DNA from: Embleya scabrispora DSM 41855
GTDB taxonomy: Bacteria; Actinomycetota; Actinomycetes; Streptomycetales; Streptomycetaceae
Assembly (NCBI RefSeq): GCF_000372745.1
Contig: NZ_KB889666.1
Coordinates: forward strand, 62,001 to 126,000
DNA length: 64,000 nucleotides
Reading direction: 5' to 3'
The position numbers and the translations under genes are program-made. Every line of letters starts with the position of its first letter. The stretch's first letter is position 1. The notes under the pieces were generated by a model, which saw only the letters and a list, made by a program, of their open reading frames with translations, had not been told where the DNA came from and did not search any database. Of this stretch, positions 1 to 8,315 are shown one piece after another.

Positions 1-1
1 G

Positions 2-1438
2 GCCCTCGCCCGGCTGATCGAACCACTCGGCGACGACCCCGAGGCATGGATCTCGCTCCACCACCTCGTCGCCCGATTCCCCGGCACCTGCCACGAACTC
101 GTCGCCGCCGCCGTGGCGCACGCCGCCGACGAGCGCGCCAAGGGAACGCCGGTCACCTGGCCGCGCGGCCTGGCCGCGCGTTTTCCACCCGACGCCCCCA
201 AGGGCGCACGCGCGCATCTCTACGCCCTCCTCAACGCCGCACCCGACCACGTGCAGTGCGCAGTGATCCCCGCACTCGACCTGCGTGCCGTCCAGCACCT
301 CACCGTCTACTACCCGCTGTCCGCGAAGGTCCGCGCGCACACGTACGCCGTACGCGGCACCGAGGCCGCCGTCGCCAACGCCGCGCACTGGGAGATGCCG
401 GCCGACGTCGTCGACGGGCTGCTCGACCTCGACGATCCCGAAGTCAACGCGAGCCTCTACGACTTCGGCGGGATCGCCCAACACGAACGCATCCGCATAT
501 GCGCGGGCAGGCCCCGCGGCGGCGGCAGCGGGCGGGTTCCGATCAGCCCGGCCCTCGGCGACCTGCTCGCTCGCACCAGCGCCGCGACCCGGCGCAACTG
601 GCTGCTCGCCGCGCTCGATTCGGGCGACCCGATGCTCGTCCGCTCGATGCTGGGCCGGACCCGCCTGAACACCGAGGTGGGTCGGCTGCGGGTCGCGGTC
701 GGTCTGTGGGAACGTCACGGCCCCGACGCCGTGGCCTCGCTGCTGGACGAGACGCAGTACCCCGGCCGCCGCCCGGGCGCCAAGCACCCCTTCCCGGCGA
801 CGACGCACCGTACGCTCCGCACCGCACTGGCCGCGCCCACGCCCGAGGCGGGGTTGGCGTCCGTCCGCGAAATCCTCGCTGCGGCCCGGACCCCGGACGC
901 CGCGGCCGGGTACATCCTCCGCACCGGCCGGAGCGACGAGCGGCTGGAGCACTTCGAAGCCGAGTACGGCATCACCGTCCCGTGGGACCTCCTGATCGCC
1001 GCCGACGACCGGCAGCCGCTCTCCGAAGACCTGTCGGCGGCCCTTGCCGCACACCCCGACTGCCCGCGGCGCCTCCTGACCGCCTACCTGGCACGCATCG
1101 ACTTTCCGATCGGCATACACGAACCGGACTGGCTGCCGAGCGCTCTGGACGACGGCCGGCTCGTCCCCGCCGACCTCCTCACCCTGGCCGCCCCCGCGGG
1201 CAACGCCCTCGCCCATCTCGGCGGAACCGACCTGCCGTTCACCGAGGACTTGACCCGTTTGGCCGCCGAAACCGACTTCGACCCCGCTCACGCCGAACAC
1301 TGGACGGTGGCGATCCGCCTGCTCCCCGAATTCACCGGCACCCTCCCCGAACTCCTCGCCACCACGGCCTCCGTCCTCCGCCATCCGCTGGGAAGCGCCG
1401 TCGCGCCCGTCGAAGGGCGCGACAGCGCTTCATCATGA
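2..1438 (+). CDS. Hypothetical protein, C-terminal part (cut by left window edge)
   Basis: The frame is open from the first complete codon of the window to a TGA at 1436-1438, so at least 478 residues are present and the true start lies to the left. A GTG at 113 could be read as a start, but the codons before it show the same G/C-ending bias and read as ordinary protein, so I treat the gene as partial. The product is rich in Ala, Leu, Arg, Asp and Pro, with no signal peptide, membrane segment or motif that I recognise. Spacing of short Leu/Ala-rich helices is compatible with an alpha-helical repeat protein, but this is a weak impression. It ends 10 bp from the convergent aldo/keto reductase gene. 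Function unknown. Confidence 0.6.
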   Translation, partial: ALARLIEPLGDDPEAWISLHHLVARFPGTCHELVAAAVAHAADERAKGTPVTWPRGLAARFPPDAPKGARAHLYALLNAAPDHVQCAVIPALDLRAVQHLTVYYPLSAKVRAHTYAVRGTEAAVANAAHWEMPADVVDGLLDLDDPEVNASLYDFGGIAQHERIRICAGRPRGGGSGRVPISPALGDLLARTSAATRRNWLLAALDSGDPMLVRSMLGRTRLNTEVGRLRVAVGLWERHGPDAVASLLDETQYPGRRPGAKHPFPATTHRTLRTALAAPTPEAGLASVREILAAARTPDAAAGYILRTGRSDERLEHFEAEYGITVPWDLLIAADDRQPLSEDLSAALAAHPDCPRRLLTAYLARIDFPIGIHEPDWLPSALDDGRLVPADLLTLAAPAGNALAHLGGTDLPFTEDLTRLAAETDFDPAHAEHWTVAIRLLPEFTGTLPELLATTASVLRHPLGSAVAPVEGRDSASS

Positions 1439-1448
1439 TGACGTGGGG

Positions 1449-2321
1449 TCAGCGGCCGATCTTGTCGAGCTCGGCGAGGTCTTCGTCGGAGAGCGAGAGT
1501 CCCGCGCCCGCGACGTTCTCGCGCAGGTGTGCCACCGAGGAGGTGCCGGGAATCAGCAGGATGTTCGGCGACCGCTGCAGCAGCCAGGCCAGGGCGACCG
1601 ACATCGGTGTCGCGTCCAGTCGGGTGGCCACGGCCGTAAGGACCGAGGACTGCAGCGGGGTGAAGCCGCCGAGCGGGAAGAAGGGCACGTAGGCGATGCG
1701 CGCTTCGGCGAGCTCGTTGATGAGCTCGTCGTCGTGTCGGTGGGCGAGGTTGTACATGTTCTGCACGGACACGATCGGTGCGATCGAGCGTGCCTCGGCG
1801 ACCTGTTCCGGCGTCGCGTTGCTTACGCCGAGGTGCCGGATGAGGCCCTGCTGCCGGAGTTCGACGAGCGTCTCGAATGCCTCGGTGAGCGAGCCGGGCA
1901 CAGGGCCCTGGGCGTCGCCGAGCCGGAGGTTGACCACATCCAGCGTGTCGAGGTCGAGGTTTTCCAGGTTTTCCCGGACTGCGCGGCGCAGGTCGTCGGG
2001 CTTGCGGGCCGGGGGCCAGCCGCCCTGCTCGTTACGGGTCGCACCGACCTTGGTGACGATGTGCAGGGAGTCGCGGTAGGGGTGCAGGGCTTCGCGGATC
2101 AGCCGGTTGGTGATGTGCGGGCCGTAGGCGTCGGCGGTGTCGATGTGGGTGATGCCGAGGTTGACGGCCTCGCGCAGGACGGCGAGGGCGCCGTCCTGGT
2201 CGGCGGGCGGACCCATGACCCAGGGGCCGGCGAGCTGCATGGCGCCGTAGCCGAACCGGGTGACGGTCAGGTCGCCCAGGGTCCAGGTGCCGCCGGGGAG
2301 TGAAGCGGGAAGCGTGCTCAT
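1449..2321 (-). CDS. Aldo/keto reductase family oxidoreductase
   Basis: This 290-residue protein is a soluble NAD(P)H-dependent aldo/keto reductase that would reduce an aldehyde or ketone. The family signature is visible: a GYGAMQLAG strand near residue 25, Asp61 and Tyr66 in HIDTADAYG, Lys91 in IVTKVG, the GLIRHLGVSN strand, and a C-terminal NILLIPGTSSVAHL cofactor-binding loop. The usual catalytic His is replaced: the motif reads DVVNLRLGD where many members have a His, as in the pyridoxal-reductase-like branch. Length is normal. The gene is divergent from an HxlR-type regulator at 2460, a common arrangement in which the regulator controls the reductase in response to electrophiles or quinones. 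The substrate cannot be read from sequence. Confidence 0.9.
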   Translation of the reverse strand: MSTLPASLPGGTWTLGDLTVTRFGYGAMQLAGPWVMGPPADQDGALAVLREAVNLGITHIDTADAYGPHITNRLIREALHPYRDSLHIVTKVGATRNEQGGWPPARKPDDLRRAVRENLENLDLDTLDVVNLRLGDAQGPVPGSLTEAFETLVELRQQGLIRHLGVSNATPEQVAEARSIAPIVSVQNMYNLAHRHDDELINELAEARIAYVPFFPLGGFTPLQSSVLTAVATRLDATPMSVALAWLLQRSPNILLIPGTSSVAHLRENVAGAGLSLSDEDLAELDKIGR

Positions 2322-2459
2322 GCCGCTGCTGCCTTTCGTGTCGAGCCAGGCGCTGGTGCCTGATGGTTTCTTGCACCATCATTGACATGTAACTCTCCGC
2401 GGGGAAGTAGGCACTTCGGAGTGCGTAAGGCACCCGAGGGAGTGTGAGGAGTGGTTTTG
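2322..2459. promoter_or_regulatory. Divergent promoter region between reductase and HxlR regulator
   Basis: These 138 bp separate two divergent genes and must hold both promoters. The HxlR ribosome-binding site GAGGA lies at 2446-2450, 9 bp before the ATG at 2460, which favours that start over the in-frame GTG at 2451 that would sit directly against it. The stretch around 2365-2400 is less GC-rich than its surroundings (TTTCTTGCACCATCATTGAC) and is the likely promoter core. No operator palindrome was clear. Confidence 0.5.
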
Positions 2460-2903
2460 ATGGCGACGATGACGGCGGCCCAGCAGAGGGCGCAGGCCAA
2501 AGTGCAGTACGACGCGTTCGTGGCGGCATGCCCCAGTCGGCAGCTGCTCGACCGGATCTCCGACAAGTGGGTCACGCTGATCCTGGCCGCGCTCGGCAAC
2601 GGCAGCCCGCACCGGGCGGGCACCGACTGCGCGGGCGAGCCCCGGGCGATGCGCTACTCGGAGCTGGCCCGCCTCCTGGCCGGGATCAGCCAGAAGATGC
2701 TCACCCAGACACTGCGCTCCCTGGAGCGCGACGGTCTGCTGACCCGCACCGTGACGCCGACCGTGCCCGTCACGGTCTCCTACGAGCTGACCGATCTCGG
2801 CCTGTCGCTGTACGACATGATGCGCGGTCTCAAGAGCTGGGCCGAGACTCATATGGACGACGTGCTCGCCAACCGCGGGACCTACGACGCCCGCGTCGAC
2901 TGA
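2460..2903 (+). CDS. HxlR-family winged-helix transcriptional regulator
   Basis: The 147-residue product is a MarR/HxlR-type DNA-binding protein. It has the hallmark N-terminal CPSRQLLDRISDKW segment, the winged helix with RYSELARLLAGISQKML and the wing LTRTVTPTVPVTVSYELT, and a C-terminal helix for dimerisation. Members such as HypR and QorR sense electrophiles through the N-terminal Cys, which is present here. I chose the ATG at 2460 because the GAGGA at 2446-2450 is correctly spaced for it. It is divergent from the aldo/keto reductase and probably represses it and itself; that is inference from the arrangement. Confidence 0.88.
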   Translation: MATMTAAQQRAQAKVQYDAFVAACPSRQLLDRISDKWVTLILAALGNGSPHRAGTDCAGEPRAMRYSELARLLAGISQKMLTQTLRSLERDGLLTRTVTPTVPVTVSYELTDLGLSLYDMMRGLKSWAETHMDDVLANRGTYDARVD

Positions 2904-3015
2904 AACCCCAAGGGCAAGACGTGGCCGGTCGCCCGTTTCGGGCCTCGGCTCGGACAAGGGTCGCCGGTCGGCAGGAACAGTCTGCGCGTAAAAGGCAGGG
3001 CGGATAGGCAGGCGG

Positions 3016-3480
3016 TCATGGGCGTCGCTTCGGGCGCTTGTCCCGGCGGTGGGTGGTCCAGGCTCGGCGGATCAGGCTACGGACGGTGATGATTGTGTCA
3101 GCGAGGTCGAAAAAGGCGTGGATGACGGTCGTGCCGCGCTCGTAGCAGCGGGCGAGGCGGTGGAAGGCGTTCTGCCAGGCGTGTGTGCGTTCGACGTGCC
3201 ACCGCTGGTTGGCCTGGATCGGCGCCTTCTCACCCTTATGGGCGATGCGACCGTGCAGGTGACGGGCAGTGGGTTCGGCGCGGGTCTTGTCCGAGTCGTA
3301 GCCGGCGTCCAGGTGCACGGTGATGTCGTCGGGCAGGGGTCCGAGGCCATCCAGCAGGTCCAGGGTCGGGGCGAGCAGCGGGGAGTCGTGGCGGTTCGCT
3401 CCTGCGAGAACCCTGCCGAGCGGAATTCCGTAACCGTCCGTCATCCCTGAGCGTTTCAGGCGGAGAACGTGGCGCTCCAC
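3016..3480 (-). pseudogene. IS5-type DDE transposase, C-terminal fragment
   Basis: The 154-residue frame matches the C-terminal half of IS5-group DDE transposases. The second acidic block LDAGYDSDKTR and the catalytic Glu region RWHVERTHAW are visible, followed by the basic tail. The N-terminal helix-turn-helix and the first catalytic Asp are absent in this frame; upstream sequence on the same strand (3481-3860) contains only short unrelated frames, so the element looks truncated rather than a clean two-frame IS. I could not identify flanking terminal inverted repeats. It marks the left side of a cluster of broken genes and may record the event that introduced or disrupted them. Confidence 0.8.
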
Positions 3481-4148
3481 ATGCTGCGGGCATGCAGTTC
3501 GGGCCGGTCCGGGAGGCGTTGGAGTGAAGGAAGACCTGGTAGTCCCCGTCCGCGTACGGGCCGAGCGGCCGACCCTCGCTTGAGCGCCCTGGCGAGCGTG
3601 GCCTCGGCGCTGACCCCCGGGCCTTGGAGGCGCGGCCTCCAGGGGCCCTCACCGCAGTCGCGGGCCTGCTGGGCCGGCGCTGAGGAAAGGACACCGCCGC
3701 GAGACGGGCGGCCGTGCCCTTCCTCGCCCACGCCGCCGTGCACGCCCTCCACGGACGAGCAGGAGTGCTCGCGTTGCTCGCGGGCGCGGGAGGCCAAGGC
3801 CCCATCCGTGGGCCGGCGACGAGGAGGGGCACGCGCGGGTCGGGGCCGAAGTCTCCGGTTTGCTGCACCTGCTCGGTGACGACGACCCGCGGGTACGCCG
3901 CCACGCGGTGCGTGTCGCCCGCCGCCGTCCGCGCGGTCGCCGCCCTGGCGCTGCTGGAGCAGGAACACGCCCCCTACCCGGCCGACCTGGTCGCGGTCCT
4001 GGCCGACGCCGGAGGCGATGGCGAACTCGCCGTCACCCGACTCGAATTCTTTCCCGGGATCGGCAACACCGACTCCCGCATGGCCGCCGTACTGGCCCAC
4101 GATCCGGACGCCACCGCGGCAGTGGCCCGCGCCTGGATCGCACAGGGC
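3481..4148 (+). other. Gene debris, including a possible HEAT-repeat fragment
   Basis: No intact gene fits here. From about 3860 one frame reads [17 protein letters not shown], like a HEAT repeat, and after an apparent frameshift near 3920 another frame continues with [20 protein letters not shown] and on to about 4148, where it passes in frame into the mhpF remnant. The join between helical-repeat-like sequence and dehydrogenase sequence has no biological sense as one protein, so I read it as a deletion junction. The part from 3481 to 3859 holds nothing I recognise. Confidence 0.4.
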
Positions 4149-4637
4149 GACATCGACGAGTTCACCGAGACCACCTCGGCCGCGATCGTCGAGGTCGGCG
4201 GTGCCCGGCGCGGCAAAGCGATCATCGTCCTCAACCCCGCCGAGCCGCCGCTCATCATGCGCGACACCGTCTTGGCGCTGGTGCGCGCGCCCGGCCCCGA
4301 TACGGTGGACGAGATCCGTGGCGCGGTGGCGGCGATGGTCGCGTCCGTCGCCGGGTACGTGCCCGGCTACCGGCTCAAGCAGGAGGTCCAGGTGACCCCC
4401 GTCCCCGCCGACCAGCCGCTGGAAACCCTGCCGGCCCCCGGCGCGGACCGGCCCACCCACCAGGTCTCGGTGTTCCTGGAGGTCGAGGGAGCCGCACACT
4501 ACCTGCCCGCCTATGCCGGAAACCTCGACATCATGACCTCGGCCGCGCTCCGCGTCGGCGACCGGATGGCGGCCCGCGGCCCGGGCGCCGACAGCACCCG
4601 CGGCACCGCACCGCAGCACGTGGAGGCCGCCCCGTGA
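4149..4637 (+). pseudogene. mhpF: Acetaldehyde dehydrogenase (acylating), C-terminal fragment
   Basis: From residue block [18 protein letters not shown] onward the frame matches the C-terminal half of MhpF/DmpF/BphJ acylating acetaldehyde dehydrogenase, including [32 protein letters not shown] and [19 protein letters not shown]. The N-terminal NAD-binding domain and the catalytic Cys region are missing and are replaced by unrelated sequence at 3860-4148. The fragment cannot be an active enzyme. In meta-cleavage pathways this enzyme converts acetaldehyde to acetyl-CoA and is channelled with the aldolase encoded next to it; the stop codon here overlaps the aldolase start (GTGA), as in intact operons. 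Confidence 0.85.
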
Positions 4638-5502
4638 GTACCCCGATCTTCGTCCAGGACGTCACGCTGCGGGACGGCATGCACGCCGTTCGGCACCGGA
4701 TCTCCACCGCGGACGTCGCGCGGATCGTCGCTGCCCTGGACCGGGCCGGCGTGGACGCCATCGAAGTGGCACACGGCGACGGCCTCGCCGGCGGCTCGCT
4801 CAACTACGGCCCCGGCTCGCACAGCGACTGGGCCTGGATCGAAGCCGCCGCCTCCGTCCTGGAACGGGCCCGGCTGACCACCCTGCTGCTCCCCGGCGTC
4901 GGCACCATCCACGACCTGCGGCACGCGTACGACCTCGGGGTCCGCTCGGTCCGGGTCGCCACGCCGTACGGCGCGCACTGCGTCTACGTCACCGACTCCG
5001 GCGGCAGACTCACCATGAACGACGTCGCCGCCCGGGTGCGCGCGTATCGGGACGTGCTGCGCCCGGAGACCGAGATCGGCATCCACGCCCACGAGAACCT
5101 CTCGCTCTCGGTGGCCAATTCGGTAGTGGCGGTGGAGAACGGCTGCCTCCGCGTGGACGCCTCGCTGGCCGGGCACGGCGCGGGCGCCGGAACTGCCCAC
5201 TGGAGGCCTTCATCGCGGTCGCCGACATCTCCGGCTTCGACCACCGCTGCGACCTGTTCGCCCTCCAGGACGCCGCCGACGACCTGGTCCGTCCACTCCA
5301 GGACCGCCCGGTCCGGGTCGACCGCGAAACCCTCACCCTCGGCTACGCGGGCGTCTACTCGTCCTTCCTGCGGCACGCCGAAACCGCCTCGGCGCGCTAT
5401 GGCGTGGACGTGCGTGACCTCCTCATGGAGTGCGGACGCCGAGGTCTGGTAGGCGGCCAGGAGGACATGATCGTCGACATCGCCCTGACCCTGTCCACCT
5501 GA
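4634..5502 (+). pseudogene. mhpE: 4-hydroxy-2-oxovalerate aldolase, frameshifted
   Basis: The frame starting with GTG at 4634 matches 4-hydroxy-2-oxovalerate aldolase (MhpE/DmpG), which splits 4-hydroxy-2-oxovalerate into pyruvate and acetaldehyde. Visible motifs are the active-site strand [26 protein letters not shown], and the metal-binding [13 protein letters not shown]. At about 5190 the reading frame breaks: the expected [15 protein letters not shown] is split because one base is missing after GCGCCGG, and the rest (IAVADISGF to the TGA at 5500-5502) continues in the next frame with intact family sequence. The lesion is one single-base deletion, so a recent mutation or a sequencing error are both possible. 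The truncated mhpF partner suggests genuine decay. Confidence 0.85.
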
Positions 5503-5614
5503 CCGCCCCGGCCGGAATGGGGCTCCGAAGAACAATGCGGGGTTCCGGTTCTCGGTCTGCGCTCGGTCCGACCGCTTCACCCTCGGCGGCGCCCGCGTCG
5601 TCGGCCCGGCACAC

Positions 5615-5983
5615 ATGACGACTGGTGACAACGGCGCCCCATTCCTTGCGGCGTTCCCGGCCGGCGTCGATGTCGTGTCTCCCGAGGCGTTGGATCACGC
5701 GGCGCGGTCCCGGCTTGCCGATCCCGACACGACCGCTCGCGAGGTCGGGGCCGCGGCTGCCGAGGGCGACCTCGACCTCGCGGCTGCGGCTGTCCCGGGG
5801 CGCGCCGGGCTGGTCGACGGCCTCGGCGCCGGCGACGCGTTCGGCGGCGCACTCGCGGCCGGCCTGGCCCTCGGACTGCCGCTGCGCCGCACCCTGGAGA
5901 TCGCCAACGCCGCCGGCGCGCTGGTCGCCGGCCGACACGCGTACGCAGACGCGATGCTCACCCTCGCGAGATCGACGACCTGA
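5615..5983 (+). pseudogene. PfkB-family sugar kinase fragment, IolC-like
   Basis: The C-terminal part carries the PfkB signature: DGLGAGDAFGGALAAGLALG with the catalytic Asp, followed by ANAAGALVAGRHAYADAM, which resembles the end of 5-dehydro-2-deoxygluconokinase (IolC). The N-terminal half of the protein is not the normal ribokinase fold sequence and the total is about 120 residues against more than 300 in the family, so this is a remnant. Placement just before an IolC-partner aldolase fragment and an iolD fragment supports the IolC assignment over other PfkB kinases, though the short sequence alone does not prove it. Confidence 0.6.
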
Positions 5984-6062
5984 TCGCGCGCTCCACCGAC
6001 GATGCCGGCCGCATCGACGGCTCCGTTCCCGTCTCCGTCTCCGCCCCTGCCGAAGGACAGCT

Positions 6063-6447
6063 GTGAGCATCGCCCCGACATCGCCTCGGTCGTCGCCACC
6101 CGCCTGACCGACCCCGGCGCCCTCCGCCGCGCCGCACCGGCCCGGCCCGGGTTCGAGCGCGCCGGCCTCGCCCGACCGCTGTTCATCCTCGCCGCCGACC
6201 ACCCCGCGCGGCGCGATCGCCGCCGGGGGGCGAAGCCACCGCGACGGGCGACCGGCACGAACTGCTCGCGCGAAGGCGCCGGCCCGCCCCGGAGTGGACG
6301 GCTTCCTGGGCACCCCGGACATCGTCGAGGACCTGATCCTGCTCGGCGCACTGGACGGCAAGCCGGTCCTGAGCTCGATGAACCGCGGTGGCATCCCCGG
6401 CGCGAGCTTCGAACTCGACGACCGGTTCGGCTCCTACGACGCGTGGC
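6063..6447 (+). pseudogene. Cgl0159-type aldolase fragment of inositol catabolism
   Basis: Pieces in two or three frames match the class I-like aldolase (Cgl0159 family) usually encoded between iolC and iolB in actinomycetes. A first piece reads LTDPGALRRAAPARPGFERA and LFILAADHPAR; after a frame change near 6220-6290 the sequence continues with GVDGFLGTPDIVEDLILLGA, SSMNRGGIPGA and FELDDRFGSYDA, then stops being recognisable at about 6445. The rest of the barrel is missing. At least one frameshift and a C-terminal deletion make it non-functional. The deletion joins it directly to an iolD fragment. Confidence 0.65.
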
Positions 6448-6962
6448 ATCGCCGAGGGCGGCACCGACGTCGACGCGATGTACGCCGTGGCCGGGATCGG
6501 GCAGGCGCCCCTGGAGCGCCCCGGTGACCTGACCTACCATCAGGCCCGCAACGGGCAGACGATGGTGCACGTGGCGGTGGCCTACGCGCCCGCACCAGGC
6601 GCAGGCTCTCCACGCCGGCGTGCACGACGTCGGTGGGGCCCGGGGCGACCGACATGGTCACCGGGGCCGCGCCGGCCACGATCAACCGGCTGCCGATGCT
6701 GCTGTCGCCGGACGACACCTTCGCCACCCGCGCGGCCTCGTCGGTCCTGCGGGGACTGGAACTGCCGTACGCCGCCGACATCAGCGTCGACGACACCTTC
6801 CGGCCCGTCTCGCGCTTCTTCGACCGCGCCCAGCGCCCGGAGCAACTCGCGCACGCCGCGACGCAGGCCATGCGGGTGCTCACCGACGCCCGGCGCCCGG
6901 CCCGTGCGCCGTCGCAACCCTCACGGCTCGGCGAGGACGGTCGACTCCTGCCGGGTCTCGGG
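6448..6962 (+). pseudogene. iolD: ThDP-dependent IolD (trihydroxycyclohexanedione hydrolase) fragment
   Basis: Two frames together match the N-terminal ThDP-binding half of IolD, which hydrolyses 3D-(3,5/4)-trihydroxycyclohexane-1,2-dione in myo-inositol breakdown. The first frame reads YHQARNGQTMVHVAVAYA (about 6535-6590). After a frame change near 6600-6630 the second frame reads GPGATDMVTGAAPATINRLP, SPDDTFATRAAS, DDTFRPVSRFFDRAQRPEQL and AMRVLTDARRPA. Homology fades by 6962, so the central and C-terminal domains are lost. The 240 bp from 6963 to 7205 hold no gene I can identify. Confidence 0.7.
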
Positions 6963-7205
6963 TGAATACCGCGCGGGCGCCGGCGTGTTCGGCGGCGTCG
7001 AAGTACCACCTACTCGGGGATGCCGTCGCCGAGCCCGTCGGTCAGGGTCGGCGACGGCGTCGAGGTACTTGTCCGCCCGGCGCTCGTCGGCGAGGGCCGC
7101 GTGCACCCGACCGGTCTGCGAGGCGGTCGGGGCCGGGTCGCGGGCATCGTGGCCTTCGCCGCAGCTACCGGCCGTCGACTCTCTTCCGTTGGCCCGGCCC
7201 GGGTA

Positions 7206-8279
7206 TCAGGCGCTTGCTGCGAGATCGTGCAGGGCTTCACGTAGGGCGGCAATAAACGTCTGGTTCTGCTGCGGCGTGCCGACGGTTACTCGTAGTCCGC
7301 CTTTGAGGTCGAAGGAGGGGCCTGTGGGTCGAGAGATGACTCCGCGTGCGTTGAGTGCCGCGTCGATCGCGGGGACATCCTCGAGATCCACCACGAGGAC
7401 GTGGTTGGCCTCGGACGGCAGGACCCGCAGTCCCAGCGCGGTGAGTTCGGCCGTCAGGTACGAGCGTCCCTCTCGGTTGACACGGCGGGACAGCTCCAGG
7501 TGCTCGCGGTCGGCGAATGCGGCGTTCGCGGCGCGCAGCGCGAGGCTCCCGGTGTGGAAGGGCGGCTGGACCGCGCGCAGTTGGTCGGCAAGCTTTGGCG
7601 TGGTGAGTCCGTATCCGACACGCAGACCGGCGAGTGCGTAGATTTTGGAGAAGGTGCGGGTGACGATGATGTTGCGCCCTTCGCGCAGTAGGTCGACGCC
7701 ATCGACGTGCTGGTCGTCGTCGACGAATTCTCCGTATGCCTCGTCGAGGACCACCAGTACGTCGTCCGGCAGTGCGTCGAGCAGGTCGGTGATCTGTGTG
7801 CGAGTGAGCACAAGCCCGGTCGGGTTGTTGGGGTTGGTCAAGAAGAGCATGCGAGTTCGCGGGGTGACCGCCGCGCGGATGGCGTCGATGTCGAACGCGT
7901 AGTCGCGGTGCGGGATACCGACCGCGGTGGCGCCTGCCGCCCGTGCGCCTATGCGGTACATCGCGAAGCTCGGCTCGGGGATGATGGCCTCGTCGCCGTG
8001 TGTGAGCACCTGTGCGGCCACCGACAGGAGCACGTCGCATGAGCCGTTGCCGATCACGACGTTGGCGGGGCTCAACCCGGTGCCTTCGGCGATGGTGTCG
8101 TGCAGTTGCCGAAGTTCGGGTCCGGGGTAGATGTGGCTTTGCGACGCGTATGTCGTGATGGCTTCGACGGCCCGCGCCGAGGGGCCGATCGGGCTTTCGT
8201 TCGAGCCGAGCTTCACGACGGTTTCGACGCCGAGTTCACGCTTCAAGACGTCGGCGGACTTTCCTGCCACGTAGGTCAC
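7206..8279 (-). CDS. PLP-dependent aminotransferase, HisC-like
   Basis: This 357-residue fold-type I aminotransferase resembles histidinol-phosphate aminotransferase. It shows the N-terminal KLGSNESPIGPS, the cofactor-loop NPNNPTGLVL, LVVLDEAYGEF, the PLP lysine in TRTFSKIYALAGLRVGYG and a C-terminal RVTVGTPQQNQTF Arg region for substrate carboxylate. Because it is the last gene of a catabolic and transport operon, not a his operon, it more likely transaminates an aromatic or related 2-oxo acid than histidinol phosphate; HisC-like enzymes with aromatic specificity are well known. It starts 36 bp after the aldehyde dehydrogenase stop and is almost certainly co-transcribed. Confidence 0.88.
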   Translation of the reverse strand: MTYVAGKSADVLKRELGVETVVKLGSNESPIGPSARAVEAITTYASQSHIYPGPELRQLHDTIAEGTGLSPANVVIGNGSCDVLLSVAAQVLTHGDEAIIPEPSFAMYRIGARAAGATAVGIPHRDYAFDIDAIRAAVTPRTRMLFLTNPNNPTGLVLTRTQITDLLDALPDDVLVVLDEAYGEFVDDDQHVDGVDLLREGRNIIVTRTFSKIYALAGLRVGYGLTTPKLADQLRAVQPPFHTGSLALRAANAAFADREHLELSRRVNREGRSYLTAELTALGLRVLPSEANHVLVVDLEDVPAIDAALNARGVISRPTGPSFDLKGGLRVTVGTPQQNQTFIAALREALHDLAASA

Positions 8280-8315
8280 TTCATTCTCCCGTGCTCGCCA
8301 GATCGATTTCCCGGG

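Noticed and set aside
1443..2303. Long plus-strand frame opposite the aldo/keto reductase gene
   Set aside because: It is antisense to a clear enzyme; Val/Gly/Asp/Arg-rich composition is that of a mirrored high-GC gene and no motif or ribosome-binding site is present.
5180..5200. Programmed ribosomal frameshift in mhpE
   Set aside because: There is no slippery heptamer or obvious downstream structure, mhpE is not known to be frameshifted, and the neighbour mhpF is also broken, so a deletion or sequence error is simpler.
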